Shown: positions 1-9,422, numbered from the stretch's first letter. The stretch is DNA of 64,000 bases from RYN-230 sp963770535 (GCA_963770535.1 CAVYPZ010000002.1:1-64000); one strand, 5' to 3'. Notes: generated by a model not told the origin, from the letters alone. Program-made: numbers and translations.

Positions 1-225
1 CGTCATCGCCGCGCTGGAGGAATGGCATCTCGTCACGCGGGCAGCGCATGCCTCCGACCGGCGGCAGGTGGTCCTGACCGTGACCCCAGCGGGCCGGGAA
101 CTGGTGGGCAGGGCGCGCCGGCGCCGGGAAGCCTGGCTGGCCAGGCGGCTCAACGAGCTGACTCCGCAGGAACGGGCGACCCTGCGGGCGGCCGCGCCGA
201 TCCTGGAGAAGCCAGCCAGTCCTGA
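1..225 (+). CDS. MarR-family regulator, C-terminal fragment (window edge)
   Basis: This is the distal part of a winged-helix MarR-type repressor, cut by the window start. The visible frame begins V-I-A-A-L-E-E and includes the wing region 'ASDRRQVVLTVTPAGRELV', a typical MarR signature (D-R-R..V.LT..G), followed by the C-terminal dimerisation helix rich in Arg and Leu. The frame that carries these motifs does not stop where expected. A TGA at 223-225 lies one frame over and would give the natural ending ...ASQS, so an indel near 205-212 is likely. It probably regulates the MFS transporter that starts at its 3' end, a common MarR-MFS arrangement (inference). Confidence 0.7.
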   Translation, partial: RHRRAGGMASRHAGSACLRPAAGGPDRDPSGPGTGGQGAPAPGSLAGQAAQRADSAGTGDPAGGRADPGEASQS

Positions 226-1484
226 CCGGGCCGCGGTCGCGGCTGCGCACCTTCAAGTCACTGCGCACCCGCAACTACCGGCTGTTCGCCACCGGCCAGG
301 TCATCTCCAACAGCGGCACCTGGATGCAGCGGGTGGCCCAGGACTGGCTGGTGCTCCAGCTGACCCACGGCAGCGGCACCGCGCTCGGCGTCGCGACCGG
401 GCTGCAGTTCCTGCCCATGCTGGCCAACCCCTGGGGCGGCGCGGTCGCGGACCGGTACCCCAAGCGGCGCATCCTGATGATGACCCAAACCGCGATGGGG
501 CTGCTGGCCCTGATCCTGGGTGTGCTCGCGCTCACCGGGGCGGTGCGCATCTGGCAGGTCTTCGCGCTGGCCTTCGGGCTCGGGCTGGCCACGGTGGTGG
601 ACAACCCCACCCGGCAGGCGTTCGTGACCGAGATGGTCGGCCAGGCCCGCATTCCCAACGCCATCGCGCTGAACAGCGCGATCTTCAACCTGGCCCGCAT
701 CGCCGGCGGGCCACCGCCGCCTGGTGATCGGGGCGGTCGGCACCCCGGCCGCCTTCTTCCTCAACGCGGCCTCCTACGGCGCGGTGCTCACCAGCCTCAA
801 GCTGATGCGGCCCGGCGAGCTGCACCCGGTCGAGCAGGTGCCGCGGCAGCGGGGCCAGCTCCGGGAGGGCTTCGCCTACATGCGCGCCCGGCCCCAGCTG
901 CTGATGCCTATGGTGCTGATCTTCTTCGTGGCCACGTTCGGGATGAACTTCCAGGTGACCAACGCGCTCATGTCGCGGCAGGTGTTCCACACCGGGGCCG
1001 CGGCGTTCGGCGTGGCCTCCGCGGTGTTCGCGGCCGGCGTGTGGCCGGGGCCCTGCTCGCCGCCCGGCGCCGCAGGCCCGGGATGCGGCTGCTGGTGACC
1101 GCCGCGTTCACGTTCGGCCTGCTGGAAGTGCTGACCGCGCTGATGCCCTCGTTCTGGCTGTTCCTGGCCATGCTGGTGCCGACCGGCCTGATCCTGCTGA
1201 CCCTGAACACGGCGGCCAACTCCACGGTCCAGCTCGGCGCGGCGCCGGATATGCGCGGCCGCGTGATGGGGCTGTACATGCTGGTGTTCCTGGGCGGTGC
1301 GCCGCTCGGGGCCCCGATGGTCGGCTGGGTAGCGGAGCAATTCGGCCCGCGGATGAGCCTGCTGGCCGGCGGGGCCATCTCGGCGGCCGCTGCGGGCGTC
1401 ATCGGCCTGCTGCTCGCCCGCCGGCACGGAGTCGGGGCCCGGGACTACCTGCGCCCGGCCGCGCTGGCCCGCATGGTCGCCTGA
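222..1484 (+). pseudogene. MFS transporter, frame broken twice
   Basis: This is a major facilitator superfamily protein of the DHA3/enterobactin-exporter-like type, an inner-membrane secondary exporter. The N-terminal frame reads 'RTRNYRLFATGQVISNSGTW' and 'MQRVAQDWLVLQL', then several hydrophobic segments with the loop 'ADRYPKRRIL' between helices 2 and 3. Around 700-724 the reading shifts to another frame ('VIGAVGTPAAFFLNAASYG'). Near 1041 it shifts back ('VAGALLAARRRRPGMRLLV') and runs to a normal end at 1484. Restoring both indels gives a protein of about 420 residues, the usual family length. No clear ATG or GTG start exists; a CTG overlapping the MarR TGA is the probable position. Either a pseudogene or two sequence errors. 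Confidence 0.75.
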
Positions 1485-1561
1485 CGCCTCCGCCCCCGCT
1501 GGATGCGGCCATTGCGCGCTGCGCGCGGGCCTGCCACGGCCGCTGGTGCTACGAATGGGTT

Positions 1562-2149
1562 ATGAGGCTGTTCGTCGCGCTCGCCGTGCCTGCCTGCGCA
1601 GCCGACGAGCTGGACGACGCGGTGGAGCCGTTCCGGCGGCCGTGGCCTGCGCTGCGCTGGACCCGGCGCGACGCCTGGCACATCACGCTGGCCTTCCTCG
1701 GCGAGGTGAACGAGACGGTCAGCGCCCGGCTGGCGGCGCGGCTGGAGCGCGCCGCGGCCCGCCATCCCTGCCTCCCGGTCTCCCTGGGCGGCGCGGGAGC
1801 CTTCCCCGTCGCCACCCGGGCCCGGGTGCTGTGGACCGGGGTGCAGGGTGAGCCGCGCGCCCTGGCCGCCCTGGCCGCCTCGGTCGCGGCGGGGGCGAGA
1901 CGGGCCGGCATTCCCCCGGCGGAGGAGGGCAGGCGCTTCCAGCCGCACCTGACCCTGGCCCGCTGCCGGGCGCCGGTGGACGCCCGGTCGCTGGTCGAGA
2001 GCCTGTCCGGCTATACCGGCACGCCGTGGACCGCGGGGGAGATCTACCTGATCCGCAGCCACCTGCCCGGCGGCCGCCCGCACGACCGGCCGCGGTACGA
2101 GACGCTGGGCAGCTGGCCGCTGCGCGTATCAGCGGTGCCCGGGGCTTAG
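1562..2149 (+). CDS. thpR: RNA 2',3'-cyclic phosphodiesterase (2'-5' RNA ligase family)
   Basis: A 195-residue member of the 2H phosphoesterase superfamily, which opens 2',3'-cyclic phosphate RNA ends and can reversibly ligate 2'-5' RNA. Both signature H-x-T/S-x motifs are visible: 'WHITLAFLGE' near residue 40 and 'FQPHLTLARC' near residue 130. The opening 'MRLFVALAVP' is the family's usual first strand. It starts at an ATG shortly after the MFS reading frame, in the same direction, so it may share its transcript. Length and motif spacing are normal for bacterial ThpR. Confidence 0.9.
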   Translation: MRLFVALAVPACAADELDDAVEPFRRPWPALRWTRRDAWHITLAFLGEVNETVSARLAARLERAAARHPCLPVSLGGAGAFPVATRARVLWTGVQGEPRALAALAASVAAGARRAGIPPAEEGRRFQPHLTLARCRAPVDARSLVESLSGYTGTPWTAGEIYLIRSHLPGGRPHDRPRYETLGSWPLRVSAVPGA

Positions 2150-2173
2150 CGCCCCCGGCGTAGGCTGCCTGAT

Positions 2174-2338
2174 GTGAACCGCACGACCCGCTGGCTGCTG
2201 CCCCTGGTGCTCGCGATCCTGGTGGCAGGCGCGCTGATCGGCGCGGCCCTGCGCTCGCCGGCGCCGCCGCGGATCCCCGGCGAACCGCGCAGGCACGCGG
2301 CACGCTCCAGAGCGTGTCCCGCAGGACACGCGGCAGAA
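2174..2338 (+). other. Possible 5' end of a small membrane protein
   Basis: A GTG at 2174 opens a reading frame whose first 30 residues form one strong transmembrane helix ('WLLPLVLAILVAGALIGAAL') after a basic N-terminus, followed by a Pro/Arg-rich stretch. The frame has no stop before it enters serC antisense, where it is clearly non-genic. This could be the start of a truncated membrane-protein gene or a chance frame. I see no recognisable domain. Confidence 0.25.
2312..2331 (-). terminator. Stem-loop terminator of serC
   Basis: A perfect 8-bp inverted repeat (GCGTGTCC / GGACACGC) with a 4-nt loop sits just beyond the serC stop codon at 2339. There is no strong U-tract, as is usual in high-GC actinobacteria. 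Confidence 0.65.
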
Positions 2339-3457
2339 CTACAGCCGCTCGATCACGTAGTCGATGCAGGCGGTCAGCGCCTCCACGTCGCCCGGGTCCA
2401 CGGCCGGGAACATGCCGATCCGCAGCTGGTTGCGGCCCAGCTTGCGGTACGGCTCGGTGTCCACGATGCCGTTGGCCCGCAGCGCCGCCGCCACGGCCGC
2501 GGCGTCGATGCTCCCGGTGAAGTCGATGGTGCCCACGACCTGGGACCGCTGTGCCGGGTCGGTCACGAACGGGGTGGCGTAGGGCGCCTTCTCGGCCCAG
2601 GTGTACAGCCGGGAGGAGGAATCGGCGGTCCGTTCCACCGCCCAGCGCAGGCCTCCCTGGCCGAGCATCCATTCCACCTGGTCGGCCAGCAGCAGCAAGG
2701 TGGCCACCGACGGGGTGTTGTACGTCTGCTGCTTGGCGGAGTTGTCGATGGCGACCGGCAGCGAGAAGAACTCGGGGATGTAGCGGCCGCTCGCCGCGAT
2801 CTCCGCGGCCCGGTCCAGGGCCGCGGGGGACATCAGCGCGAGCCACAGCCCGCCGTCGGAGCCGAAGCACTTCTGCGGCGCGAAGTAGTACACGTCACAG
2901 TCACCGGCATCGACGGGAAGACCGCCAGCGCCGCTCGTCGCATCCACGATCACCAGGGCCCCGGGATCGCTGCCCCGTACCCGGCGGACGGGCATGGCCA
3001 CGCCGGTGGAGGTCTCGTTGTGGGTGAGCGCGTACGTGTCCACCCCGGTCTCGCCGCGCGCCGCCGGATGCGTGCCTGGCGGCGAGGCGATCACGGTCGG
3101 GTCGTCCAGCCACGGGGCCGCGTGCGCGACCTTGCCGAACTTCGCGGAGAACTCCCCGAACGCCAGGTGCTGCGACTTCTGCCGGATCAGACCGAACGCG
3201 GCGATCTCCCAGAACGCCGTGGTGCCGCCGTTGCCGAGCACGACCTGATAGCCGTCAGGTACCGCGAACAGCTCGGCCAGGCCCTCCCGGGCCCGCTGGA
3301 CCAGCGAGCGGACCGGGGCCTGGCGGTGCGAGGTGCCGAGGTAGCGGGCGGACGACGCCGCCAGCGCCGTGAGCTGCTCAGGGCGGATCTTGGAAGGTCC
3401 GCAGCCGAACCGGCCGTCGGCCGGCTTCAGCCCGGCGGGAATCGCGATGTCGGTCAC
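2339..3457 (-). CDS. serC: Phosphoserine aminotransferase
   Basis: A PLP-dependent class V aminotransferase that converts 3-phosphohydroxypyruvate plus glutamate to phosphoserine and 2-oxoglutarate in serine synthesis. The 372-residue protein matches the actinobacterial SerC subtype: it opens 'MTDIAIPAGLKPADGRFGCG', has the substrate-binding 'GTSHRQAPV', the PLP loop 'GNGGTTAFWE', the acidic 'VIVDATSGAGG' and the Schiff-base lysine in 'YFAPQKCFGSDGG'. It lies head to tail with the citrate synthase gene upstream (66 bp apart), both on the minus strand. Length and motifs are complete. Confidence 0.95.
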   Translation of the reverse strand: MTDIAIPAGLKPADGRFGCGPSKIRPEQLTALAASSARYLGTSHRQAPVRSLVQRAREGLAELFAVPDGYQVVLGNGGTTAFWEIAAFGLIRQKSQHLAFGEFSAKFGKVAHAAPWLDDPTVIASPPGTHPAARGETGVDTYALTHNETSTGVAMPVRRVRGSDPGALVIVDATSGAGGLPVDAGDCDVYYFAPQKCFGSDGGLWLALMSPAALDRAAEIAASGRYIPEFFSLPVAIDNSAKQQTYNTPSVATLLLLADQVEWMLGQGGLRWAVERTADSSSRLYTWAEKAPYATPFVTDPAQRSQVVGTIDFTGSIDAAAVAAALRANGIVDTEPYRKLGRNQLRIGMFPAVDPGDVEALTACIDYVIERL

Positions 3458-3522
3458 GCCAGCCAGCCTATCCGCGCCCGGTGAGCGGCCCGGGCGCGTG
3501 AACCCGGCCGGCCCCGTGCCGG

Positions 3523-4629
3523 TCAGACCTCGCCGAGCACCTGGTCGGCGCCGGGGACGTCGGTGACCGGCCGGGACGGCGGGCCCACGTAGCGGGCGCT
3601 GGGCCGGACCAGCCGGCCCGTCTGCTTCTGCTCCAGGATGTGGGCCGCCCAGCCCGCGGTCCGCGCGCAGGTGAACATGGACGTGAACATGTGCGGCGGG
3701 ACTTCCGCGAAGTCCAGCATGATCGCCGCCCAGAACTCCACGTTCGTGGCCAGCACCCGGTCCGGGCGGCGGGCGTGCAGCTCGGCCAGGGCTGCCTCCT
3801 CCAGGGCCTCGGCCACCTCGGCGCGCGGGGCCCCTAGTTCCTTGGCCGTCCGCCGCAGCACGCGCGCCCGCGGGTCCTCGGCCCGGTACACGCGGTGCCC
3901 GAACCCCATCAGCCGGTCCCCGCGGTCCAGCGAGGCCTTGACGAACTTCACCGCGTCGCCGGTCCGCTCGACTTCCTCGATCATGGACAGCACGCGGGCG
4001 GGCGCGCCGCCGTGCAGCGGGCCGGACATCGCGCCGACCGCCCCGGACAGGGCGGCCGCCACGTCGGCGCCGGTCGAGGCGATCACCCGGGCGGTGAACG
4101 TCGACGCGTTCATGCCGTGCTCGGCGGCGGAGGTCCAGTAGGCATCCACGGCCTTGACGTGCCGCGGGTCGGGCTCGCCCCGCCAGCGGATCATGAACCG
4201 CTCGACGATGTTGCGTGCCTCGTCCACCCGCTCCTGCGGGACAGGCGGCAGCCCGGGGCCGCGCGCCGACTGGGCCACGAAGGACAGCGCCATCACCGAG
4301 GCGCGGGCCAGATCGTCACGGGCCTGGTCGTCGTCGATGTCGAGAAGCTGGCGCATGCCCCAGGCGGGGGCCAGCATGGCCAGCGCGCTCTGCACGTCCA
4401 CCCGGATGTCGCCGGAGTGCACTGGTATCGGGTAGGGCTCGGCCGGGGGCAGGCCCGGGGCGAACTTGTTGTCCACCAGCAGGCCCCACACGTGGCCGAA
4501 GGACACGCGGCCAACGAGTTCCTCGATGTCCACGCCCCGGTAGCGGAGCGAGCCGCCCTCCCGGTCCGGCTCGGCGATCGTTGTCTCGAAGGCTACGACG
4601 CCTTCGAGCCCAGGCACGAAATCGGACAT
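3523..4629 (-). CDS. citA: Citrate synthase 2
   Basis: A 368-residue citrate synthase condensing oxaloacetate with acetyl-CoA (or possibly propionyl-CoA for a methylcitrate role). Visible signatures are 'LRYRGVDIEELV' near the N-terminus, the His-bearing 'EHGMNASTF', the substrate loop 'GPLHGGAP', the catalytic 'GFGHRVYRAEDPRA' and the distal 'NVEFWAAIMLDF' carrying the catalytic Asp. The short single-domain form matches the actinobacterial CitA / citrate synthase 2 group. It is divergent from pdxH and upstream of serC. The choice between citrate and methylcitrate synthase cannot be settled from sequence alone; no prp genes are nearby. Confidence 0.92.
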   Translation of the reverse strand: MSDFVPGLEGVVAFETTIAEPDREGGSLRYRGVDIEELVGRVSFGHVWGLLVDNKFAPGLPPAEPYPIPVHSGDIRVDVQSALAMLAPAWGMRQLLDIDDDQARDDLARASVMALSFVAQSARGPGLPPVPQERVDEARNIVERFMIRWRGEPDPRHVKAVDAYWTSAAEHGMNASTFTARVIASTGADVAAALSGAVGAMSGPLHGGAPARVLSMIEEVERTGDAVKFVKASLDRGDRLMGFGHRVYRAEDPRARVLRRTAKELGAPRAEVAEALEEAALAELHARRPDRVLATNVEFWAAIMLDFAEVPPHMFTSMFTCARTAGWAAHILEQKQTGRLVRPSARYVGPPSRPVTDVPGADQVLGEV

Positions 4630-4839
4630 GTGCTGGTCCTCCGTGGTCCTCGTGTGTCCTCGTGAGCTGCGCGGAACGGGTACCGGGACGGTTGTGCCGT
4701 CCAGGGGCTGGCCGCAGGTGCCCGCCGGGTCAATTCAACCCTGCTCGCACAATAATCGGGTAGTTCGGCTGACCGTGACGCTGGGCTCGCTGGCTGGATG
4801 CCCCCGCCGGGAGTGGCTGGGTGTGTGAGGATCATTCCC

Positions 4840-5457
4840 GTGGAACCGTCCCGTCATCCCCTGGCTGAGGCAGAGGCCCCGGCTGACCCTGTGGTGCTGT
4901 TCACGCGCTGGATGGGCGACGTGGTCAGCGCGGGCCTGCCCGAGCCCACCGCCATGGTGCTGGCCACCGTGTCCCCGGCCGGGCGGCCGCGGGGCCGCAC
5001 CGTGCTGCTGAAGGATCACGGCCCGCAGGGCTTCGTTTTCTATACCAACCGGGCCTCGGCCAAGGGGCAGCACCTGGCCGGGAACCCCTACGCCTGCCTG
5101 GTCTTCCCCTGGCATCCCATCCAGCGCCAGGTGATCATTGAGGGCCGGGTGGAGGCCCTGTCCACCAGCGAGAGCGAGCCCTATTTCCACTCCCGCCCGC
5201 ACGGCTCGCAGGTCGGCGCCTGGGCCAGCCGGCAATCATCGGTGCTGCCGTCGCGCGCGGAACTTGAAGGACGGTACCAGGAGCTGGCGGAACGCTGGCC
5301 GGAGGGGACGGCCGTGCCCATGCCGGAATTCTGGGGCGGCTACCGGGTGCTGCCGGAGGTGATGGAGTTCTGGGAAGGGCGGCCGAGCCGCCTGCACGAC
5401 CGGCTCCGCTACCGGCGTGAGGGCGGGGACTGGGTGCTCGAGCGGCTGGCGCCCTAG
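4840..5457 (+). CDS. pdxH: Pyridoxamine 5'-phosphate oxidase
   Basis: An FMN-dependent oxidase making pyridoxal 5'-phosphate from PNP or PMP. Family signatures are 'PRGRTVLLKDHG' (FMN site), 'FVFYTNRASAKG', 'VIIEGRVEAL', 'SRPHGSQVGAWASRQSSVL' and the terminal 'PSRLHDRLRY..WVLERLAP' with the substrate-binding R-L-H. I prefer the GTG at 4840 because GTGAGG lies 9 nt upstream; a GTG at 4825 and an ATG at 4798 are in the same frame. The short N-terminus lacks part of the usual leader helix. The product is the cofactor of SerC, encoded two genes away. Confidence 0.92.
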   Translation: MEPSRHPLAEAEAPADPVVLFTRWMGDVVSAGLPEPTAMVLATVSPAGRPRGRTVLLKDHGPQGFVFYTNRASAKGQHLAGNPYACLVFPWHPIQRQVIIEGRVEALSTSESEPYFHSRPHGSQVGAWASRQSSVLPSRAELEGRYQELAERWPEGTAVPMPEFWGGYRVLPEVMEFWEGRPSRLHDRLRYRREGGDWVLERLAP

Positions 5458-5564
5458 GCCGGGCCCCTGGCCAGCCCCCCGGGCCAGCATGCCTTCACCG
5501 GCCAGCCGGGTCGCGGCTACGCCCAGCCGGCATAGCATCAGGTGAGGAGGGAGGCCTGGACACG

Positions 5565-6278
5565 GTGCATGGGCTCATCGACACCACCGAGATGTACCTC
5601 CGTACGATCTTCGAGCTGGAGGAGGAGGGCATCGTCCCGCTGCGGGCGCGCATCGCCGAGCGGCTGTCGCAGAGCGGGCCGACGGTCAGCCAGACCGTGG
5701 CCCGGATGGAGCGGGACGGGCTGGTCAAGGTGGAAGGCGACCGTCAGCTTTCCCTGACTCCAGCGGGCGCGACCCTCGCCATGCGGGTGATGCGCAAGCA
5801 CCGCCTGGCCGAGTGCCTCCTGGTCGGGGTCATCGGGCTCCCCTGGGAAGACGTGCACGTCGAGGCCTGCCGGTGGGAGCACGTGATCTCGGAAAATGTC
5901 GAGCGCAGGCTGGTCGAGCTGCTTGATTACCCGGTTTCCTGCCCGCACGGCAACATCATCCCCGGGCTGGACGAGCTGGGCGTGCCGCCGGACGCCCGGC
6001 AGCGGGCGGTGGCCGCCGGGGAAGAGCAGGCCGAAGCCATGACGGCGGTTGCGGCGAAGCTCGCTGCCCCGGTAACGGTCCTGCGGATCAGCGAACAAGT
6101 CCAAAGTGACCCTTCCCTGATGCTTAAACTCAAGCGGATCGGGATACAACCCGGACGCGAGGTCACGCTCGCGGCGAGTGACGAGGGTGTGCGGGTGACC
6201 AGTGAGGACAGAGTGGGCAGTGTCACGGCGGAGTTGTCCCGCCTGGTGGCTGCCCATGTCTTTGTTGCCAGGCGCTGA
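5565..6278 (+). CDS. ideR: DtxR/IdeR-family metal-dependent regulator
   Basis: A 237-residue repressor with three domains: an N-terminal winged helix ('LIDTTEMYLRTIFELEEEG', recognition helix 'SQSGPTVSQTVARMERDGL'), a metal-binding dimerisation domain (metal ligands include 'MRKHRLAECLL', 'ACRWEHVISENVERRL' and the 'CPHGNIIPG' loop), and a C-terminal SH3-like FeoA-type domain. This is the IdeR/DtxR arrangement, normally Fe(II)-dependent control of iron uptake and storage. The start is a GTG. Its TGA overlaps the ATG of the next gene (TGATG), so the downstream signalling protein is translationally coupled. I saw no clear IdeR box upstream of it. Confidence 0.9.
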   Translation: MHGLIDTTEMYLRTIFELEEEGIVPLRARIAERLSQSGPTVSQTVARMERDGLVKVEGDRQLSLTPAGATLAMRVMRKHRLAECLLVGVIGLPWEDVHVEACRWEHVISENVERRLVELLDYPVSCPHGNIIPGLDELGVPPDARQRAVAAGEEQAEAMTAVAAKLAAPVTVLRISEQVQSDPSLMLKLKRIGIQPGREVTLAASDEGVRVTSEDRVGSVTAELSRLVAAHVFVARR

Positions 6279-8541
6279 TGGTGCCTCCGGTGACTGACTG
6301 GGCAACCGACGCCGGATACGACGCCTACCTGCCGGCGCAGACCATCCTGGCCCAGATCTCGGCGGCCGTGGTGGTCACCGACCGGCAGGGTAACCTCCTC
6401 TACGCCAATCCCTTCGCGACCGCGTTGTTCGGATTCCCCGACGGCGGCAAGCTGCTCGGCCGCCCGGTGCTGTCCCTCGCGTTCACCGGCGGCGACGCGG
6501 GGAAGGCGGCCGAACTGGCCACGCAGGTGCTCCGCGGCCGTGGCGGGGACGGGACGTTCGCGGTCCTCCGCGCGGACGGCTCCCGCGTGTTCGTCCGCGC
6601 CCAGGCCATGCCCTTGCGCCACCCGTCCGGCTCGATCGACGGCATCGTGATCCTGGCACGGGAGGCCAGCCGCGCAGCAGCCGGCGCGAACGGGACAGGG
6701 TCGCGCTCCTCGAGCGCATCGGTGAGCAGCTGGCCGGGTCGCTCGAGTTCACGACGACCCTTCGGCACGTGGCCGAGACCCTGGTACCGCAGTTCGCCGA
6801 CCACTGCATCATCGACCTGTTCCAGGGCGACAAGCTGATCCGCCGGGCCCAGAAGAACGCGGGCGGATGGACCCCGCCGTCCGGCAGCTGGGCCCGGGTC
6901 GGGGACCCGATCAGGTACCCCGAGGGTCATTTCTGCCAGCAGGCCATGACCCGCCTGGAGGCCGTCGTCGTCGAGAACCTCAGCGAGGTGCTGCCTCCCC
7001 GGGCGCCCAGCCTCCCCAGCCTGGAGGCGGCGGAGGACGTCGGCCTGCGCTCTGTGGTAGCCGCCCCCCTCATTGCCCGGGGCGAGCTGCTCGGCGTGTT
7101 CAGCCTGGCCCTGTCCGGGCTGACCAAGCGCCACGAGCAGTACTACGACGCGGACGACCGCGACTTCCTCAGCGCGGTGGCCAGCCGGGTAGCCGTGGCC
7201 ATCGACAACGCGCTGCTGTTCGAAGAGGAACGGCGGACCGCCCTGGCCTTCCAGACCAGCCTGCTGCCGCAGCAGCTCCCCCAGCTGGACGGGCTGGAAG
7301 TGGCCTGCCGGTACGTGCCGGCCAAGCCGCTGGTGACGCACGGCCAGGGCATCCAGACACAGGTCGGCGGGGACTGGTACGACATCATCCCGCTGTCCGC
7401 GGGCCGGGTGGGCATCGTCATCGGTGACGTGGAGGGACGCGGGGCACGCGCTGCCGCCGTCATGGGCCAGCTCCGCGCCGCGCTACGGGCGTTCGCCCAG
7501 GATGACAAGCCGCCCGCGGAGATCCTGCGCAAGCTCGATGAATGGTGCCGCACGCTCAGCCCGGCCAAGGCCGACCCCCGCGCCGCGGACCCGCCGATGG
7601 TCAGCTGCACCTACCTGGTCTATGACGCGTGGTCGCGCACGCTGTCATTCGCCAACGCGGGCCACGATGCGCCGCTGCTCATCGTCGACGGCGAGGTCGG
7701 CGAGCTGGAGATGGAGCACAAGGGAGTGCTGCTCGGGATGCGCGGCAAGGGGCTGCCTGCGCTGCCGACCTACCGCGAGGAGACCCGTTATCTCCCGGCT
7801 GGCTCCGGCCTGGTGCTCTACACCGATGGGCTCACCGACCGGCGGCACCGCCCCGACGGCCTGGGTACCTATTCCGAGGACGATGCCCGGCTGATGCTGC
7901 ACCAGGCGGTGCGCCGGGTGGCACACGGCGACGTCGAGATGATCGCGCAGGCCGCGCAGGAAGCCGTGCCGGGGGACATCGACGACGACATGGCCATCGT
8001 TGCGATCCGCACGTCACCGGTGGACCTGGCCTCCTGGGACTGCACCTTCCCTGCCGAGCCGATCAAGGTCTCCGAGGCACGCCGGCTGGCCGAGGCCACG
8101 TTCCGCTCCTGGGGGATGGACAGCGAGCAGGTCGAGCTGACCTGCCTGCTGGTGTCCGAGGTGGTTACCAACGCGGTGCTGCACACGTCCGCATCGCGAG
8201 CTCCCCGCCGGGGCCTGACCCTGGAGGTGGCAGGCGCGGCGGCCCCGCGGCCGCCCGGGCTGATGGCCGGCTGGGCGCCCGCTCCGTTCAGCGACGAGGG
8301 CGCGGCCGGGGAGGACAAGACGTTCACCCTCCGGCTGCGCCGCGGCGGTGAGGCGGTGTGGGTCGAGGTGTTCGACAGCGACCTGCGCCTGCCGCGGATC
8401 CGCAGCGCGGGCGAGACCGACGAGGGCGGCCGGGGGCTCTACCTCGTCGATCAGCTGGCCACCCGCTGGGGTTCCCGGCCGACCCGGGACGGCAAGGCGG
8501 TGTGGTTCGAGATGCCGCTGCGGCGCGACCCGGTCGGCTGA
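6278..8541 (+). CDS. PAS-GAF-PP2C phosphatase with C-terminal RsbW-like ATPase, frame broken near 6680
   Basis: A multidomain stress-signalling protein. Residues 1-130 are a PAS domain ('QTILAQISAAVVVTDRQGNL'). After a frame change near 6680 the reading continues as GAF (about 6700-7210, ending 'ASRVAVAIDNALLFEEE'), then an SpoIIE/PP2C Ser phosphatase ('GGDWYDIIPL', 'VIGDVEGRGA', 'DDDMAIVAIR'), then a HATPase_c domain ('LLVSEVVTNAVLHT', 'DEGGRGLYLVDQLATRWG'). Such proteins couple a sensed signal to partner-switching control of sigma factors. The two frames splice as ...EASR / RERDRVALLERIGEQ..., consistent with one gene of about 750 residues and a single-base indel. The TGATG overlap with the DtxR-type gene suggests a shared transcript. 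Confidence 0.85.
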
Positions 8542-8575
8542 CCGTGCGGGCCGGGCTGACGGTGCGGCGGCCGGC

Positions 8576-9247
8576 TTACCTCCCCTGGGTCTGGTAGGCC
8601 CACAGCCCCAGGACGACCAGGATCACCACAGCCATGATGATGATCCAGGTCCGGCCGGTCGCGTTACCCATCCCCAGGCGGCGCCGCGTACGCGTGAGGA
8701 CGAACGCCACCAGGGCGGCGATGAGCACCAGCAGGATAATTCCGGACGTCATCCCGGCCTCCGAGGCTCGCGGTCCCGTGCCCGGCCTGGGGGCTGCCGG
8801 GCCGGGCACTGGTAACGAGCATAAGGCCGGCCAGGGCACTGATCCCTTACGCAGATCTAGCGGGTCCAGGCTGATCGTCCCGTCCGGCTGATCCACGCAC
8901 TCGCGCAGCTTGCGCAACACCGCCACCTGCCGGTCCAGCGCCCGGATCCGGTCTTCCACCAGCTGGGCGGCCCTGGCGCGCTGTCCCGGCGCTATCGCGC
9001 GGCCCAGGGCCAGCCTGGCCAGCGGCTTCACCTCTTCCAGCCGGAAGCCCAGGTCCTTGAGGGCCAGCGCGGTCTCGATGTATCCGCAGTAGTCGCGCGG
9101 GTATTTGCGGGTGCCCCCGCTGGTCCGGCGCGGTTCGGGCAGGATCCCGAGCTCCTCGTAGTAGCGGATGGTCCGGCTGCTCACGCCCGCGGCCTTGGCC
9201 AGCTGGCCGATACTGACCAGGCCTGCGACGTCATCGATGGTGTCCAT
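8576..9247 (-). CDS. MerR-family regulator with C-terminal membrane segments
   Basis: The first 125 residues are a MerR protein: the HTH 'SIGQLAKAAGVSSRTIRYYE', the wing 'PEPRRTSGGTRKYPRDY', then a long coiled helix ending 'DRQVAVLRKLRECVDQPDG'. No cysteine cluster typical of metal sensors is evident. The same frame continues through a Pro/Gly linker into two transmembrane helices ('GIILLVLIAALVAFVL' and 'WIIIMAVVILVVLGLWAY') separated by a basic loop. I chose the ATG at 9247 because GGGGGAA lies about 10 nt upstream; an upstream ATG at 9298 is possible. Either it is a membrane-tethered regulator, or a small membrane-protein gene (ATG at 8752) has fused through loss of a stop. Confidence 0.8.
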   Translation of the reverse strand: MDTIDDVAGLVSIGQLAKAAGVSSRTIRYYEELGILPEPRRTSGGTRKYPRDYCGYIETALALKDLGFRLEEVKPLARLALGRAIAPGQRARAAQLVEDRIRALDRQVAVLRKLRECVDQPDGTISLDPLDLRKGSVPWPALCSLPVPGPAAPRPGTGPRASEAGMTSGIILLVLIAALVAFVLTRTRRRLGMGNATGRTWIIIMAVVILVVLGLWAYQTQGR

Positions 9248-9422
9248 GGTGGTGTGTTCCCCCGGGTCTGCCCCTTGCGTGGGCCATCCGCCGGCCACGC
9301 GTTCGGATGCGTTCAGTAATCACTAATCACGGATAGTAGCGACCGCTGGTAGCTCGGAGGGTGATTCCCAGGTCAAGTGGCTGGCGAGGGCCCGCCGCCG
9401 GCCGTGGCTGCTCAAATGTTCC

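Noticed and set aside
2339..3484. Plus-strand frame opposite serC
   Set aside because: Composition is typical of the complement of a high-GC gene, and serC has full motif support.
6660..6700. Two separate genes (PAS protein and GAF-PP2C protein)
   Set aside because: The second frame lacks a start or ribosome site before the GAF domain and the two texts join smoothly with one indel.
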